Shown one piece after another: positions 12,215-24,999 of a stretch of 64,000 nucleotides of DNA (positions are counted from its first letter, which is position 1; each line of letters begins with the position of its first letter). Under the pieces are notes generated by a model, which searched no databases, had not been told where the DNA came from, and was given only the letters and a program-made list of their open reading frames with translations. Location: positions 723,501 to 787,500 of the forward strand of contig JACCIC010000063.1 of the NCBI GenBank assembly GCA_018907035.1. The letters run 5' to 3'. The translations under genes and the position numbers were made by a program. The DNA is from Sycobia sp. Sy_11. Lineage: Eukaryota > Arthropoda > Insecta > Hymenoptera > Epichrysomallidae.

Positions 12215-12280
12215 TAGTGTGTGCGTGTGCATGCGCGCGCGCGCGCGTGTGTTTGTATGGGTATGTGCGCGCGTGTGTGG
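12215..12280. repeat. Alternating (GT)n/(GC)n tract
   Basis: GTGTGCGTGTGCATGCGCGC followed by more GC and GT units, with two short interruptions. This long purine-pyrimidine alternation is a textbook Z-DNA-prone sequence. Confidence 0.9.
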
Positions 12281-13560
12281 TAGGCAAAAACCAGTTGAGA
12301 AACTACGTGCTTTAGACTGCACGATCTTCCTCCGTGTATAAATGACGGATTATTTTCCTATATACTCGGAGCGTAACTCATCAGCATAAATCCAGTCGTT
12401 ATAGAAAACGACAGCCCCTCGAGAGTCGCAGTTCTCTATATGGGCGGTTTGCTCCCCGGGAAAAAAAAAACCCGCGCCACGTATTCGTCCGACGGGTGTG
12501 CAACAGTTCTACTTCCGACGCGGAAAGCCTCGCGCTGCCGCCCGCCGCGTCTGATTTCTATACCTTGGATACCCGAAGTACGTATTATAAGACGAGTTTG
12601 CGCGCGCGATCTGTCATAGCCAGCGACAGCTCCAGCGATGATTGTCAGAGCGAGGAGGGCGGGGACACTTGGCAAAATAAAATTCTCGATCTATCTATTC
12701 ATTAATATCGATCAATAAATAATAATCTTAATAATTATTTGTATCAGTACATATTCATTTTTGTATAGATTTTTCCAAATTTTTTGTAACGTTTTTATTG
12801 ACGGAAAAATTACCTACTGTACGATTTCGTTTCAGTAACATATTGTAATCGGTGCAACGAAGTATTAATCTACATGTTACAATGACAATTATAATTCGAC
12901 AAAATTATAATTTATTAATTGTAAAATTATTCCATTATACAATATCATATCAGTATTTATCAATTATCATTCAATGCTTAATGTTGAAATAGTTAATCCT
13001 TAATTCCAGTTCAAGAGTCAGTCTTAACTCTATTTAAATGATTATGTTAATTTCTATTATACACGTATCTATTCTATACTTATCACGTCAATAAATTTGA
13101 GAAATCGTCGTCCCGATTGCGTATAAAGATGTATGGATGCAGATATACCGTTGGAATCCGTAATATACGTTGCGTCTTTCGCAACGCAGCTCGTAATATT
13201 TTGACCATTTTATTTACGAAAAACTATTATTAAGCAAATAAATCTAATATTCATCAAAAAGCATCTTACATTAACTGTTTAAGTTTACTGCTATATAAGA
13301 AGCCTACCTTGTTCTTTAATTGAATCCCAGAATCATTTAAAACGTTCGAATTACTCATATAAACATTCGTTTGTGTAATTGAAATTATTATGGTTCCATA
13401 TATCTTTTTCGATAAAATTACTGTATCGAAAGATTGCTAAATGAAAATCAATTAACTACATTTTTCGTTTGCTTAGAAAATCATAATAGAGCCTATTAGA
13501 AACTCAACTTGTACGGTATTAAGTTTTTTTTTAATTTTTCGTTTTTGTATATTTAATACG
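12281..13560. other. CpG-rich segment (to about 12.7 kb), then AT-rich DNA
   Basis: The 12.4-12.69 kb section is CpG-rich, with short frames on both strands and no motif. The rest is AT-rich, apart from a perfect 7-bp stem with a 5-base loop at 13,168-13,186 (CGTTGCG/CGCAACG). Confidence 0.5.
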
Positions 13561-14270
13561 CTACGGACGGTCCACTTGCTTACTAGCGTTGCAAAAGGTT
13601 GCCCATAAAAAAATTAGTCTTTGACCAACCGCCCAAATCCAAAATACTACAGCCTTCCACGTTTACTTAACGATTCAGGTAACCAAGTAACTGGTCTAAG
13701 TTTTATTTAGCAAATTAATTCAAATGTGTTTAAACAAATGTTTACTTATTTTCCGGCTTTCGATTCGACCGCTGACGCAGTCACGCGGAGTCGCTTGGTA
13801 TTCTTATATAATATACATACTTCTCGCATTTTTCCCGCCGTACGCGTCGCGCGGCTTAATTGAACGACACGCGACGATGTGCTTAATGCGCGTACGGGGA
13901 CTTCGGTGCGGTGTGGTTTCGTAAAATAACGAAGATCTCGCGAGCACCAGCAGCAGCGGCGGCGGCAGGAGGAAGCGAAGGAGGGTGAGGACAGCCGTGC
14001 TACTGGTTTTTCCGCAACGACTCGTTATATTACTTCGTCCCAGCCGTGCGTATATATATGTATATATAAATACGCATTATAGGCGCGTCGGGAATTGAAA
14101 ATGCAATTTCTAAGCTAATGCGGGCATTTACGCGGAGCTTGCGTCGACGTAATTGAATGTAATTAGGCACGCGTCGGAGTCGAAACGGCGGTCGGGTTTT
14201 CGTATCGTCTTTTTTAATTAATTTGGTTTTTCGCACTTTCATGCTGAATGCGTAGCTCGAATCGTGCTCG
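13561..14270. other. GC-moderate island, candidate regulatory region
   Basis: Contains CpG-dense DNA at 13.77-14.0 kb, a GCAGCAGCGGCGGCGGCAGG run near 13,951-13,970, and TAATTGAATGTAATTAGG around 14,150, which carries two homeodomain-type TAATT cores. No credible open frame. Confidence 0.4.
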
Positions 14271-14960
14271 AATATCGAAAGAAATAAAAGAAAAACTTTG
14301 TAAGAGAATTAGCCGCGATCGCAACAAATTAATGACAGCGCGAAGCTGAAAAAATATGTATTTAATAATGGTACAGCGTAACTCCTAAAACGACCTTATT
14401 GGACGCAAAGTTCACAATACCTATATCTATCAAAAGCATTGCTGTTTATTTGCCTTTATCATAGTAATAATAATAATGTAATGTTAACGATTTTCATGCG
14501 ACTGTCACAATTTTACATAAAGATCTTTATCGAAAATAAAATTAATTCGAATATTTAAGAAGTTTAATGCGTCAAGAAAGGTTATACGATAGAGCTGCTC
14601 TATTATTAATTAAATAAAATCGATGGGAGAGGCTTTAAATGATCCTTCTTGAGAAGAAGTTCCGACTTTGAATGTGTACTCTAGGCCCCGCGATATGTGC
14701 AACCAGTACTATAGGGATTAACGGATAAACCAGAATTACAAATCAACAGCGATGATATTAAAATCCGTCAAGAGTGCAAACATCGTTAAAATAAGAATTC
14801 CGTTACGAATGTGAACTATCAAATATTTGCTGTACTCGTATAACAGATACGAAACGCCGAGTGTACCTTTCTGAAACACGATAATTCTACGGATAAATAA
14901 TTGCTATATAGATCGGCTGAGGCAATCTGAGGCACGAATAGAGAGGCTCTGGCGTGGCTG
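14271..14960. other. AT-rich spacer
   Basis: No recognisable gene, repeat or RNA. Confidence 0.5.
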
Positions 14961-15600
14961 AAATCATTCGGCGACATTAAGCTTAATACTTGCCGATCCC
15001 CGATAAGAGCCGGAACGCTCTCAGATCTTTGGACGAGCAAAAATAATCTCCCCGGGCTGTTTATACGAGGTATATAAGAGGCTCGCGCTCCGTCGTTAAC
15101 CCCCCCCCCCTCCTACTGCCCTCCCCCGTATATAATATACATGTATATACATACATACCTGGTTTCATTTCCGCCTCGAGCTTTCGCTTAATCGTTATTA
15201 GGGGGATCTATAGCGGAGTAGGTACAAAAATAAGTGAAAAAAATAAGCAGTAAATAAGAAGCAGGAAGCGAAGGAAAGCGCTCATCGGACTCTCAGCGCG
15301 CACTGGGCGAAATATAAGTACAGCGGCGGCCACGGACACCGCGGGGTATCAATTTTTATAGCGCGCTTCGGGAAAAACTAATAGGGCAGGATGCGACTGG
15401 TTTTTCAATTGCTGCATGTGCATTGCGCTTATCGAGCTGTTGCTTTTATATATATAAGAATTTCACCGGAATGAACGGACGACGTTGAAAGGGTTCTATC
15501 TGGGTGGGCGGTCGTGCGGTCGACTTTGATCGGGAGCATTTAAAGCGCGGGACACGTGGTCGCTATTTTATAGAGTGGCGATGTGCGGGATTTTGGAAAA
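14960..15600. other. GC-rich island with homopolymer and TATA-box-like site
   Basis: Contains a run of C (about 15,101-15,110), purine-rich blocks and a well-formed TATATAAG at 15,071-15,078. No open frame worth calling follows in either direction. Confidence 0.45.
15071..15078 (+). promoter_or_regulatory. TATA-box-like motif in a GC-rich context
   Basis: TATATAAG, a good match to the TATA consensus, is surrounded by GC-rich DNA (GAGG before, AGGCTCGCGCTCC after). In GC-rich surroundings it is less likely to be background than the many TATATA runs elsewhere. There is no clear initiator 25-35 bp downstream and no downstream coding frame, so this is only a candidate. Confidence 0.2.
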
Positions 15601-15890
15601 TTCTCAGGTGATTCACGTGTATATGTATTCCGATAAATTACAGCATAAATGCACTTATAATACGGGATCTTTTTATTTTCAAGGTTTTGTTTTTAAAGCT
15701 TTTTCCTTTCTTAAAGCTTTTTTTTCTTTAATTCGTCACAAACAGCAGTGTATCGCGTTATTGTATATATATGATTATTAGGAGTCGAGGAAAATTTCAA
15801 AGAGTTTTCTATAATAAAATCAGCACTTCAATTGGCTATATGGCGCCAGTTTCACCTAACTTTCACAGAACTTGTAAAATGGTAATTAAA
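15600..15890. other. AT-rich spacer
   Basis: No recognisable gene. Confidence 0.5.
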
Positions 15891-15891
15891 A

Positions 15892-16184
15892 ATTTTTTTA
15901 TCGGTTTTACAATCCTTATAATATTATATACTAGCTAAAATAATGACAGTCAACAGTCTTTGTTTTTTATCACCCCGAAGAATCTGAATTAAAACTTATT
16001 ACTAAATTCAATTAGATTAAAAATTAAAACTAATAAATTAAAATAAAATAATAAATAAAATAAAAATAAATATAATAAATATATTTTCATTATATTTTCA
16101 TTATGCCATTATATTATAAGATTGGTAAGACCGATAAAAATCTATATTAATTTAATTCAAAACAGTCGACATAAGTACAATTTT
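15892..16184. mobile_element. AT-rich inverted-repeat element, copy A (MITE- or foldback-like)
   Basis: The left end (TTTTATCGGTTTTACAATCC from about 15,897) is the imperfect reverse complement of DNA ending at 16,140. The outer right part, 16,155-16,184, is a perfect 30-bp reverse-complement match to 53,869-53,898 in copy B. The left arm also matches copy B directly over more than 100 bp, through TAATGACAGTC and CGAAGAATCTGAA. Two copies sharing ends and arms define a repeat family with no coding capacity, so any movement would depend on proteins encoded elsewhere. The left end of this copy lacks the outer 30-bp block, so it is partly truncated or diverged. Superfamily unknown. Confidence 0.75.
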
Positions 16185-17124
16185 AATTTTAATTGTAAAA
16201 TCTTCCAATTTATTTGAAGCGAAGAACAGAAATTTGGTGATTATCATATTATCAATATTGGCGATTATCATATTATCTATCAATTTTGCGAACGAAATTC
16301 TAAGTAGAAAATTCATATTTGAATTCCATCCGCAGTTTCGGTTTTGTCGTTTTTGTCATCACAATCACTTGAAAAAAAGTTTTAATTATTTTAATTATTC
16401 TAGTTTACACGAAAACTGGACGTACTTTCCTATGATGATAGCGTAATCTTTAGTAAGTTATCGCATGAAAACAATAATATTACTCACGATCATTTGGCAA
16501 TGTCTGGATCATACAGTAGACCTTCCTATTTGCCCTGATAGTACGATATAAAGTGGCTTCTTTTCGGTTTGAAATCACATCTTATATCTAAAGGAGAGCC
16601 CGAAAAACTTAATTTCTATGTTGCAGGTGACGACTGTTAGAATATGTGCATAATTAGTCGTTTCTTAATAAATTGATATATCTATTTTCATACGAAATTC
16701 TGTAACATTTAGATCTTGTTTTTGACAAGCACAATACAAATATATAAAAATGATTTTAAAAAATCTATTTTTTTATATTCGCATATTTTATGAGCTTTAG
16801 ACATAATTTAATTAACAAAATTCCTATTGAAAACCCTAAAGATCAAAAATTCCTTAACTACGTACTCTTGTTGTACTTAAAAAAAAATAAAAGAAAAATT
16901 GAGGGCAGAGTTAAAGAGAAGAAATTTGTCGTTTCAACAATATAAGCAGCAGCATCAACAAGAAGTTATTTAGTGGAAATAACTACTGTTCGGAAAATCC
17001 ATTAACTTTATCATATACAGAATCAGAGCGTTAAGTCTCTGTATACTATCCCTCTGCGCCTGATATATATATATTTTACGGTACCCACGAACGGCAGGAG
17101 GGGGGAGAAAAAAGTTGGGAGCCC
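16185..17124. other. AT-rich spacer
   Basis: No recognisable gene. An open frame of 70 codons at 16,234-16,446 is hydrophobic and AT-driven, without a motif. Confidence 0.5.
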
Positions 17125-17229
17125 GTATATATATATATATATATATAACGTCCAAGAATGACCAATATGATTCATATTCGCTTTATGCCGTTGCACGAAA
17201 TGCAGAGAGAGAGAGAGAGAGAGAGAGAG
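17125..17229. repeat. (TA)n and (GA)n microsatellites
   Basis: TA tract at 17,125-17,147 and GA tract at 17,203-17,229, followed by imperfect purine-rich sequence to about 17,265. Confidence 0.9.
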
Positions 17230-18080
17230 GAAGAGGGAGGGTGAGAGGGAGAGCTAGAGAAGCACGAAAAAGCCCGTGAGTTCGCGGCCTAATTGCAAAA
17301 CCAAATAACTATAATTCTTCCTTACGTATGGCGGAGGCGCTGCAAAACCAAGACCCGCGCCCAGTGTCGTTGCCCGGAGGCTTGTTATGCTCGTCTCTGA
17401 ACGTTCTTGCGTCGGGTCGGCCCTTCCTTCCCCACCCCCCTTGTCTATCTTGTTCTATATATTTTAGCAAAAAAGACAAGCACTCCCTGGAACGATTAGG
17501 CGCGTCACGAGAAAAAGGAGATCCGCCGAAAGATCGGTGAAATACGAACGGGGAAAGAATATAATAAAAAAAAGGAGACGGAGCAGAGAGGGAAGTTCGA
17601 AAAAACGCCTTAATATCTTGTTACGCACGTAAACCCACACGCATATACGCACGCATACGTTCGGTAATACCCATATATACATATCGTGCGATAAACACGG
17701 GTGAATATAATAGATCTCGCGACGGCCTAGGGGTGGGCGCTTATATTCTATATAAACGGAGAGAGCACGCGCCAGGCTAAATTCCGCGGAATCAGCTGCA
17801 CGATGAGACCGCCACCCCTATCTAGTACTACCTATATATATAGTATATCGAAGCGCGTGCGTCTTAAGTATACTGTCAGCGTAAACCGACCGGGCTGTTG
17901 TGTACCTATATATATATATATAGATTGGCGTGTACAAGGAGGACGCAGGAGCGGCAGCACCGCGTCCGTGTATATGAATGCATCTATATAGAAACGGGAG
18001 GGTGAGTAGCGCGTTAAAGCGCGTCGAGTTTATTTATTGCGCGTGTGCTGCTATATCGCTAACTTTATTAATGTGGCAAA
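17230..18080. other. GC-moderate island with short TA tracts
   Basis: CpG-rich on and off. It includes CCTAATTGCAAAACCAAATA near 17,288, with homeodomain-like TAATTG. Short frames on both strands are without motifs. Confidence 0.45.
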
Positions 18081-19312
18081 TCGGCTTGTTTAAGGTGTGT
18101 TTTGTTATACGGACACGAAGGCTCGTAACTCGGGATTTGCCGAAGCGCAGTTAGGAAAGTAGTCGTGGAGTTACATATCCTCCTGATTATATACGTATTA
18201 AAAGTTATTTATGCGCCGAGAAATTACTGAAAAAATTCGAGGAGCTATTTGCTCTCATTTATCATTCTCAAATCAAATGAAATATTATTAAAGTAATTTA
18301 TTTATTGTCATTTATTTATTTATGTATATTTGTGTTTTTTTCTTTCGAAAATCGTACGAGTATTGTTACCCGATGTTAAATATTATAATACTATCGCATT
18401 GCCGAAAGGCGTCGTCCGTGCTTTAGTAATGCGAGCTTAAACGATTAAATGATTTTTCTTATTTGCTAATAGTTTCTTTTGTTAGTTTTAATTTACTTTT
18501 AATTCAAATATTAAGCTTTAAGTTAAATAAACTGTATTTAATAAAAAGGTTTCAAAAGTAAGAAAAAAAGAAAAATTACCATGCTTCAATCTTTACCATT
18601 GTGAATTGATTATATAATAATTTTGATGTATCAGCTTCATTAAATTTTATCAATATTAGTTAATATATTCTAGGAATACTTTATATTTTCTAGTTGATTA
18701 ATAATAAATAAAACAGCAAAAATATATAATCTTTGTTTATCCTATTTCCCACCCCTAAGATTGGATTAGGATGACATACAGAAACTGATTCTGCGAAATT
18801 TTTGTTAATTTCAGTTCGGATTTTACTTAATTTCAGCCTCTTAAAAATGAATTTCCGCTTATTATTCAGAAATGAGTTCTTTGATGGTATTTTTATCAAC
18901 CATCGTTATTAACAATCATTGAATGAATAATTTTTGAAAATGTGTAGTAACACGTTTATTTCTTTTGCGAGCCTAATTCCAAGTTGAAATGAAACCTAGA
19001 AACTATCATATGTATTTGTAATACCGACAAGTAGAGCCATTCGAATTAAAAATTTTCAAAATTTTGCTGCACGTTGATAACATAGTGTAAAACAAAAATA
19101 AATATGTTTCTCATCCTCGTGCTGATAGTTCTGTTCACTAACGCTCACTTCTAATATTTTCCTCTTATATCTTATAAATTTCTTATACGTTTTATATGAA
19201 GGTTTTATTTACAAAATCAGATACTTGATAGCCTAAACAAAGGATTGAACTTTAATTAAATTCGTAAAAAATTAGCCTTTTTCTCCTTAGAGACAAAAAT
19301 TAAGTCCCCCCC
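18080..19312. other. AT-rich spacer
   Basis: No recognisable gene. The minus-strand frame at 18,690-18,899 is Lys/Asn/Leu-rich, as expected of AT-rich DNA. Confidence 0.5.
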
Positions 19313-19365
<53 letters not shown>

Positions 19366-19388
19366 TCTCCCTCTCCCCCTCTCTCTCC
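19313..19388. repeat. (CT)n microsatellite
   Basis: About 22 uninterrupted CT units and then CT-rich imperfect units. The Arg/Glu repeat frame on the minus strand is an artefact of it. Confidence 0.97.
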
Positions 19389-21353
19389 ATTAATACTAAC
19401 GAGCAAATATGACTGGAAATAGTGTGATATAGTCTTCCCACATGAACTATTTCTTTTATACGAAAAATATATTATTTAATTTAGTCTTGTCTAATATCTT
19501 TGCTTGAGGCCAGCAGTATTTTAAATAAATTTTACTTGTTTTTGTTACTGATTTAAATAATTGTTTAATTCGTTTTGTATTTCAATAATTGAATAATGTT
19601 ATGATTTATTCATTATTAAATGCATGTTTTAAAGAAAAAGTACATCTTAAACATACAATTAGGAAACTAATTTTAAATATAAGTACTGAAAAGTTTTTAT
19701 ACGTTCATTATATTACATATTCATTTTGCATTTATTATTTTTCACCTTTTCGTCTCAGCGCTCATTATTACAGAAGAAAAGAATGGAGAGAACGAGTGAG
19801 TTGGAAATAGAAATGCTCAAAAGCGTCTCGTGATCCTATTTCTGTACATTAATATAAATTAAATGTACACAATATAAATTATATTTTTTAAATAAAAAGT
19901 AAGTAGCGAACGTTTGATACAGACATACGAGGTTTGATGAGAAAAAAATCTATTAATATACTATTAATATCTAGTAATACACTATTACTAATATATAATA
20001 TCTAGTAATATACTACCTCATGCCACTCTTTATTAAATTAATAAAGATTTATTTATAAAATAATACCGATAAGGAACTTAATTAATATTTCATAAATTGT
20101 AACTTAGATTAGACATGCGTATAGTAAAGTATCAAATCTGATAAATACGAAAAATATCTGCACTATATACTAATGTTATAATAGTATATTTTGCAAGACG
20201 TTCGATATAGTCACCCATTATGCACGAGGGTACGTCGTTAGCCGAGTGGTGCAATTTTAGCAACTACATCGAGCATGTTGCACGTTATATTTTTTCCTTT
20301 ACGTATTGGATGTATATACTTTACTAACGAATGTTTCCTACGGCAAAATTGATATTTGTGTATACCGAGGGGTTAATCATTTCTTATAGACAGAGTCAAG
20401 CGTTTTCCATCTCATGACTCGACGCATTTACGTTTCGCACACGCTAAAAAGTGTGATATAATAAAATAAAACTCAAGATGTATATTGCAATGGTCAATTT
20501 ATTGCACGGATAACTGACGGGTAATAGGAAATACGTCCAGTACATATGAGAAGAAAGAAAAAAAAGATATTAAATTTACATATAAAATATTGATATATGT
20601 ATAAATATATTTACCGAATGGCAATTAATATAAATTGACAAACTTTTCTATAGAGTTCAGTAGATGACTTATAAAAATCTTTATTTAACCGACGATGCTG
20701 ATCTTTTCCATGGTATTTTTAATCATGGTTTCGACGCATGAACAATATCACGTTGTTCGTTATAATACTACTGCATTATAGTAAGTGGATTTCTTATATT
20801 ATTAGTTGTATTACTAAAAACAAATTTCGTACCTATGCAGCTGCAGCTAACTTAATAATTTATAATTTTATTGGTCATTAAACAGCTATAATATGATACT
20901 TTGTAGTTAATGTGCGCACATTAAATTTTTTATAAAGGTCTGTATAATTGTGATCGTCGAAACTCGTCAGTGACTAATTGTCTAGAAGCATTATATTAAT
21001 AATACGCGCGCTAATCATTATAGTCGATTAAGATTTTCTTGTGTGTACGCGTGGATGATAAAGTATTAAACTATATTTTATTATAACATTTTTCATTATT
21101 CATTTTCGTTAGAACAACTAATCAGTTAAAAGTATGATCTAAGGCATGCTGCGGGAAAATTAAAATCAATGGTACTTGAAAGGATTCAACTAATTTTAGA
21201 TGTAATGAGAGAATACTAGGTTTGAATCGATATGTACTCCCTAAGTCTACTCATTAATTCTTCTAACATTATTCATAATTCTATAGTCATAATTATAAAA
21301 CGTCTTTATCTTCGTTCAACTATATCAACCATTACGAATGTGTGTCTATAAAC
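19389..21353. other. AT-rich spacer with a small TATCTAGTAATA repeat
   Basis: At 19,950-20,020 a short unit containing ATATCTAGTAATA occurs twice in degenerate tandem. No gene is recognised elsewhere in this stretch. Confidence 0.5.
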
Positions 21354-21390
21354 AAATAAATAAATAAATAAATAAATAAATAAAATAAAA
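21354..21390. repeat. (AAAT)n microsatellite
   Basis: About eight tetranucleotide units. Confidence 0.95.
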
Positions 21391-22300
21391 TCATTCGATA
21401 TCGTAAAAGGAATTCAGATACTCCAAGATATTTTCAAATTATTCAATGCGCTATTTCTCACTTTTAGAAATAATATAAATTACAATTTCGATAGGAAGCA
21501 AGCAACTATATATTAGGAGAGCATCTCAAGAAAAAACTCTCAGTAATAATAAGCTTTTCACCAAGATTTTTCTCTGATCTTTATAAATGTCGTGATTTCA
21601 CGCCGAAATAGACAGTAATTCACTTTCATTCGACTTTTATTACTGATCAAATTCACAAGAGAGCCGTGGCTCGTCCGAGAAAAAAAAAATAGAAGATTAC
21701 GAGGAACAGGAAAGCATCAGGTACGAGTAGCATGCGCAGATGAATCTTCATCTTTAATCTTTATAACTCCCGTCTCGTTTGCTGTTCGGCAACAGCGAGC
21801 CGAGCGAGAAGAGGGAAAGCCCGCGCGTGACACGGCAATATTGTTCAGTGTATGTATATATATATAGCGAAAGCAGCTGCGGCGCGCTATAGACGCTCGC
21901 TCTACCTCTGCGCCACGCCACTTATGCTGCCGTAATATTGCCAACACCCCTCCACTGGTGCGCGCTGTTCCATTTGTAATACGCGCCTACTTCTGGGAGA
22001 CTTTTCTATGTAATATGAATTTTATGCGTGAGATATCGTATATGCCTCTCTGAACGGAATATTTCGTACCTTCTTATTAAATACTTTTATGTAACAAATA
22101 AATCGAATAAAATGTAAATTACAAATATAATAATTATGATTTAATAAGCGTACGAGTTTCGTGTAAAATCGAGGACGTTATTTAATTTCGGTAGTATATC
22201 AAAACCGTATATAGGATAGGTTTCTACTGAAGAAAATTATATAAAAAGTGACCGTATGGTACTTGAAATTCCGTAAAATTATTTTTAAAGCTACGTCGCC
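21391..22300. other. AT-rich spacer with small GC segment at 21.68-21.97 kb
   Basis: No recognisable gene. Confidence 0.5.
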
Positions 22301-23124
22301 GCTGAATGAGCCTTTGCTGTATAAAATTACACACTTTCGAGGCCAAAACTCGCTAATTAATCAAGCGCGCTCGTAGTTTATTTTTATAGCCGAAACAAGA
22401 GAGAAGAACGAGGAAGGGGGGAAAACAGGAGGGCAACGAATAAGGCGCTATTGCGCTTTCATTACCCCGAAAATAAGAGGGAAAATTTCAGTATAATCAA
22501 CCCTTATATAACTGCGTTATACGTAACGCAGCCCACTCGTGCGTGAGCGCGGTTTAACATTTGCGCGAGGTCATATGATACGCAGCCACCGACCCCCCCC
22601 CCCCGCCCCGCCAGGCGTGCGCGCACTCGCGATTGCAGTATTTCGCTTTATGCGTTTCTCGTCTCTTCTTCATCCCCTCCCCCTCCTCCACTCCTATACT
22701 ACCTATCCCGCTCTCTTACCCTCGTTGTCTGTCAGACACTCTTGCTTGCATCAGCGGCTTTTTTCGCCCTGCCTGCCTCCCTCGTCCATTTTTGCCCTCT
22801 CCTTGAGCCGGCGCTCTTTTTCCTTCCCTCTTTCAGGCGTTCCGCCCAGCCCGAGGTTTGCCGCACTTTGTGTATCAGAAAGCGTTGTTTTATTTTTTTC
22901 ATTTTTAACTGCCTACGATTTCTCCCTCTCTCTCTCTCCCTTCCTCCCTCCCCCCCTCACTCTTTTCCGGGCTTTCTCTAATTCCCCGTTTCATCCCTCT
23001 TCTGAGGTTCTCATTTCCCTCACTTAGGATGAACTCGACGCACCGAGGAGGGATACTTTTCTTAAAATTGAGCTTTAATGAAGAAAAAAGTAATATGCCT
23101 TAAACATTCCCCACCCTATTTTCT

Positions 23125-23171
<47 letters not shown>

Positions 23172-23650
23172 CTTCACCCGCTGGTCCCTATGCAACGTGA
23201 GCACCGCGCCGGTCAGGCCCCGCGAGACGGATTTAGAAAAAACTTTCATTGTGCTATTTGAGGGCTGGAAGAACGCGCTCGCGAGAAAGAAAGAAAGCAG
23301 CATCTCGTTTTCCGCGGCGAGGGTTCCGACCCCCTCTCGGATTCTCTTTGGCTCCTCTTGGACTTTTGGGATGGGCACGGGTACGAGCTCGAAAAGATGA
23401 GACGGCGGCTTTTGCGAAGCGCACGGAGCCGTATTTTTTGCCTTGATGCTCCGAAGTACATTACACGTGAGGAGGGCCGGGGGGCGAGAAGGTTCGTTAT
23501 ATCGCTGCATAATATACATTACAACCGGGAAACTGAGCAAGTTGGTAAGATGCATCGTAGTATTTGCGCTCCGCTTTCCTGATAGACTGCTGTTTCGCTT
23601 TTCCGAAAACCTGTGGAGGCTGCCAAATTTTATGTATTTAATAAATTAAC
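22300..23650. other. Polypyrimidine and CpG-rich block
   Basis: A C run near 22,592-22,602 is followed by a long CT-rich plus strand (22,660-23,010), a (TC)n tract at 23,129-23,168 and a CpG-rich segment. A plus-strand frame of 162 codons at 22,539-23,027 is almost only Ser/Pro/Leu/Phe/Arg, as pyrimidine-rich DNA dictates. An inverted repeat CTGCGTTA/TAACGCAG lies at 22,512-22,531, just after TTATATAA. Confidence 0.5.
23129..23168. repeat. (TC)n microsatellite
   Basis: About 20 uninterrupted units. Confidence 0.97.
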
Positions 23651-24999
23651 CCAGTATGACAACTAAAAAATATATCGAAATTTTTCGAATATTTACGATG
23701 AAGAAATAGTAGGTATTCGCTTCATTCTGTATCACCTAGTATCGTAGTTAATTATTTAATTAATTTTATTTAACTATGTATATTCTAACCACCGTTGACG
23801 CTGCTTATACTACAAATTTGAAAGTTGCTTATCTTTCTGTACAACTGTTTCGACATTCTCAACTTTCCAGCCAAATGAGGTTTCAATGATGACGAGGTAC
23901 CTCGTAACTCGATATAACAATTTTTGGCAGAATAAAATTATAATGTTTTTTGTATACAAATCTTTTCAGTGTAATTATTCAGCTCACTGATTACAGGTAA
24001 AGGTGGATAAATGGTACATTAATCTTAAATAAGATTATTTATACAAAATACACATTATAATGAAGATAACAGTCTGAAAATTAAAGATTTACTATGCAAA
24101 TCTTAAATATACTTTTTTACAAAAAAAAGTTTGACAAATGCGATCTTAAAGTGTGAACAAAATCGAAGTTAAATAGTTCGTTACAATCCTGAATGTTAAC
24201 TTAAAAATATGTTTATGAAAACGCGATGAAATGTTTTCGACACAAAAGGCTTAGCTTACAAAAAATCTGTTTTTAAGATCCATACAAATATAAAGCTGTT
24301 TATGCTTTCATGCATTCGATCTTGTACATTTCTGGAGCCTCACTCTTGTACTTCACCATACGGCTTCTAATAACTATTACACGTACCGCAAACTGCAAAG
24401 TTAAAAAAATACTATGTATAATATAATCGTCGAAAAATGCGCAAATGAGTACGATCCCCGCATAAAATGTTACTGGATTATAGATCTATTTGGATTGAAG
24501 GTTATATTATTTTTATACGATCATATTATTTTAAAAATTATATGTATCCAAAATATTTCAAAGTTAATTTTACAAACGGATGAAATTAAACGATTCATGT
24601 CTCGCGTGTATATAAATGCGAAACGATACTAATTTAATGATAATTCTCTATCTAAAAAGAACGCGTAAGCCAATTTGAAATAAAATTCGCTTGAAATAAT
24701 ATTCTAGGAAGAACTTTTCGAATGGGTAATTTTCCTCCGGGCGTGTATATGTGCATTATAATTCGACCTCAAATATTCACCCGAAATAGTTGATTCGCCC
24801 GAAGCAGAATTATGTAGCCGAGAAGTTTTCATCTAGAATTTAATTACATTTTCAGTTACAATTACCTCGCACACTATCTTCAATTAAAATTATCATCTTC
24901 TCTATCAAATATTAGAATGGTATACAATCCATCAGCGAGATAAAATTTTATGAGGGTGAGATTTCGATAAATATCCCATACATATATATGAACATCGCT
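23650..24999. other. AT-rich spacer
   Basis: No recognisable gene or repeat. Confidence 0.5.

Noticed and set aside
19926..20035. Possible mariner terminal repeat (TACGAGGTTTGATGAG)
   Set aside because: No opposite end or transposase sequence within 2 kb. The nearby ATATCTAGTAATA duplication is short and local.
20230..20285. tRNA-like A box (TTAGCCGAGTGGTGCA)
   Set aside because: No B box or cloverleaf follows at the right distance. Probably chance or a very decayed tRNA-related fragment.
22539..23027. 162-codon frame rich in Pro/Ser/Leu
   Set aside because: Encoded by a polypyrimidine tract. Composition alone explains it.
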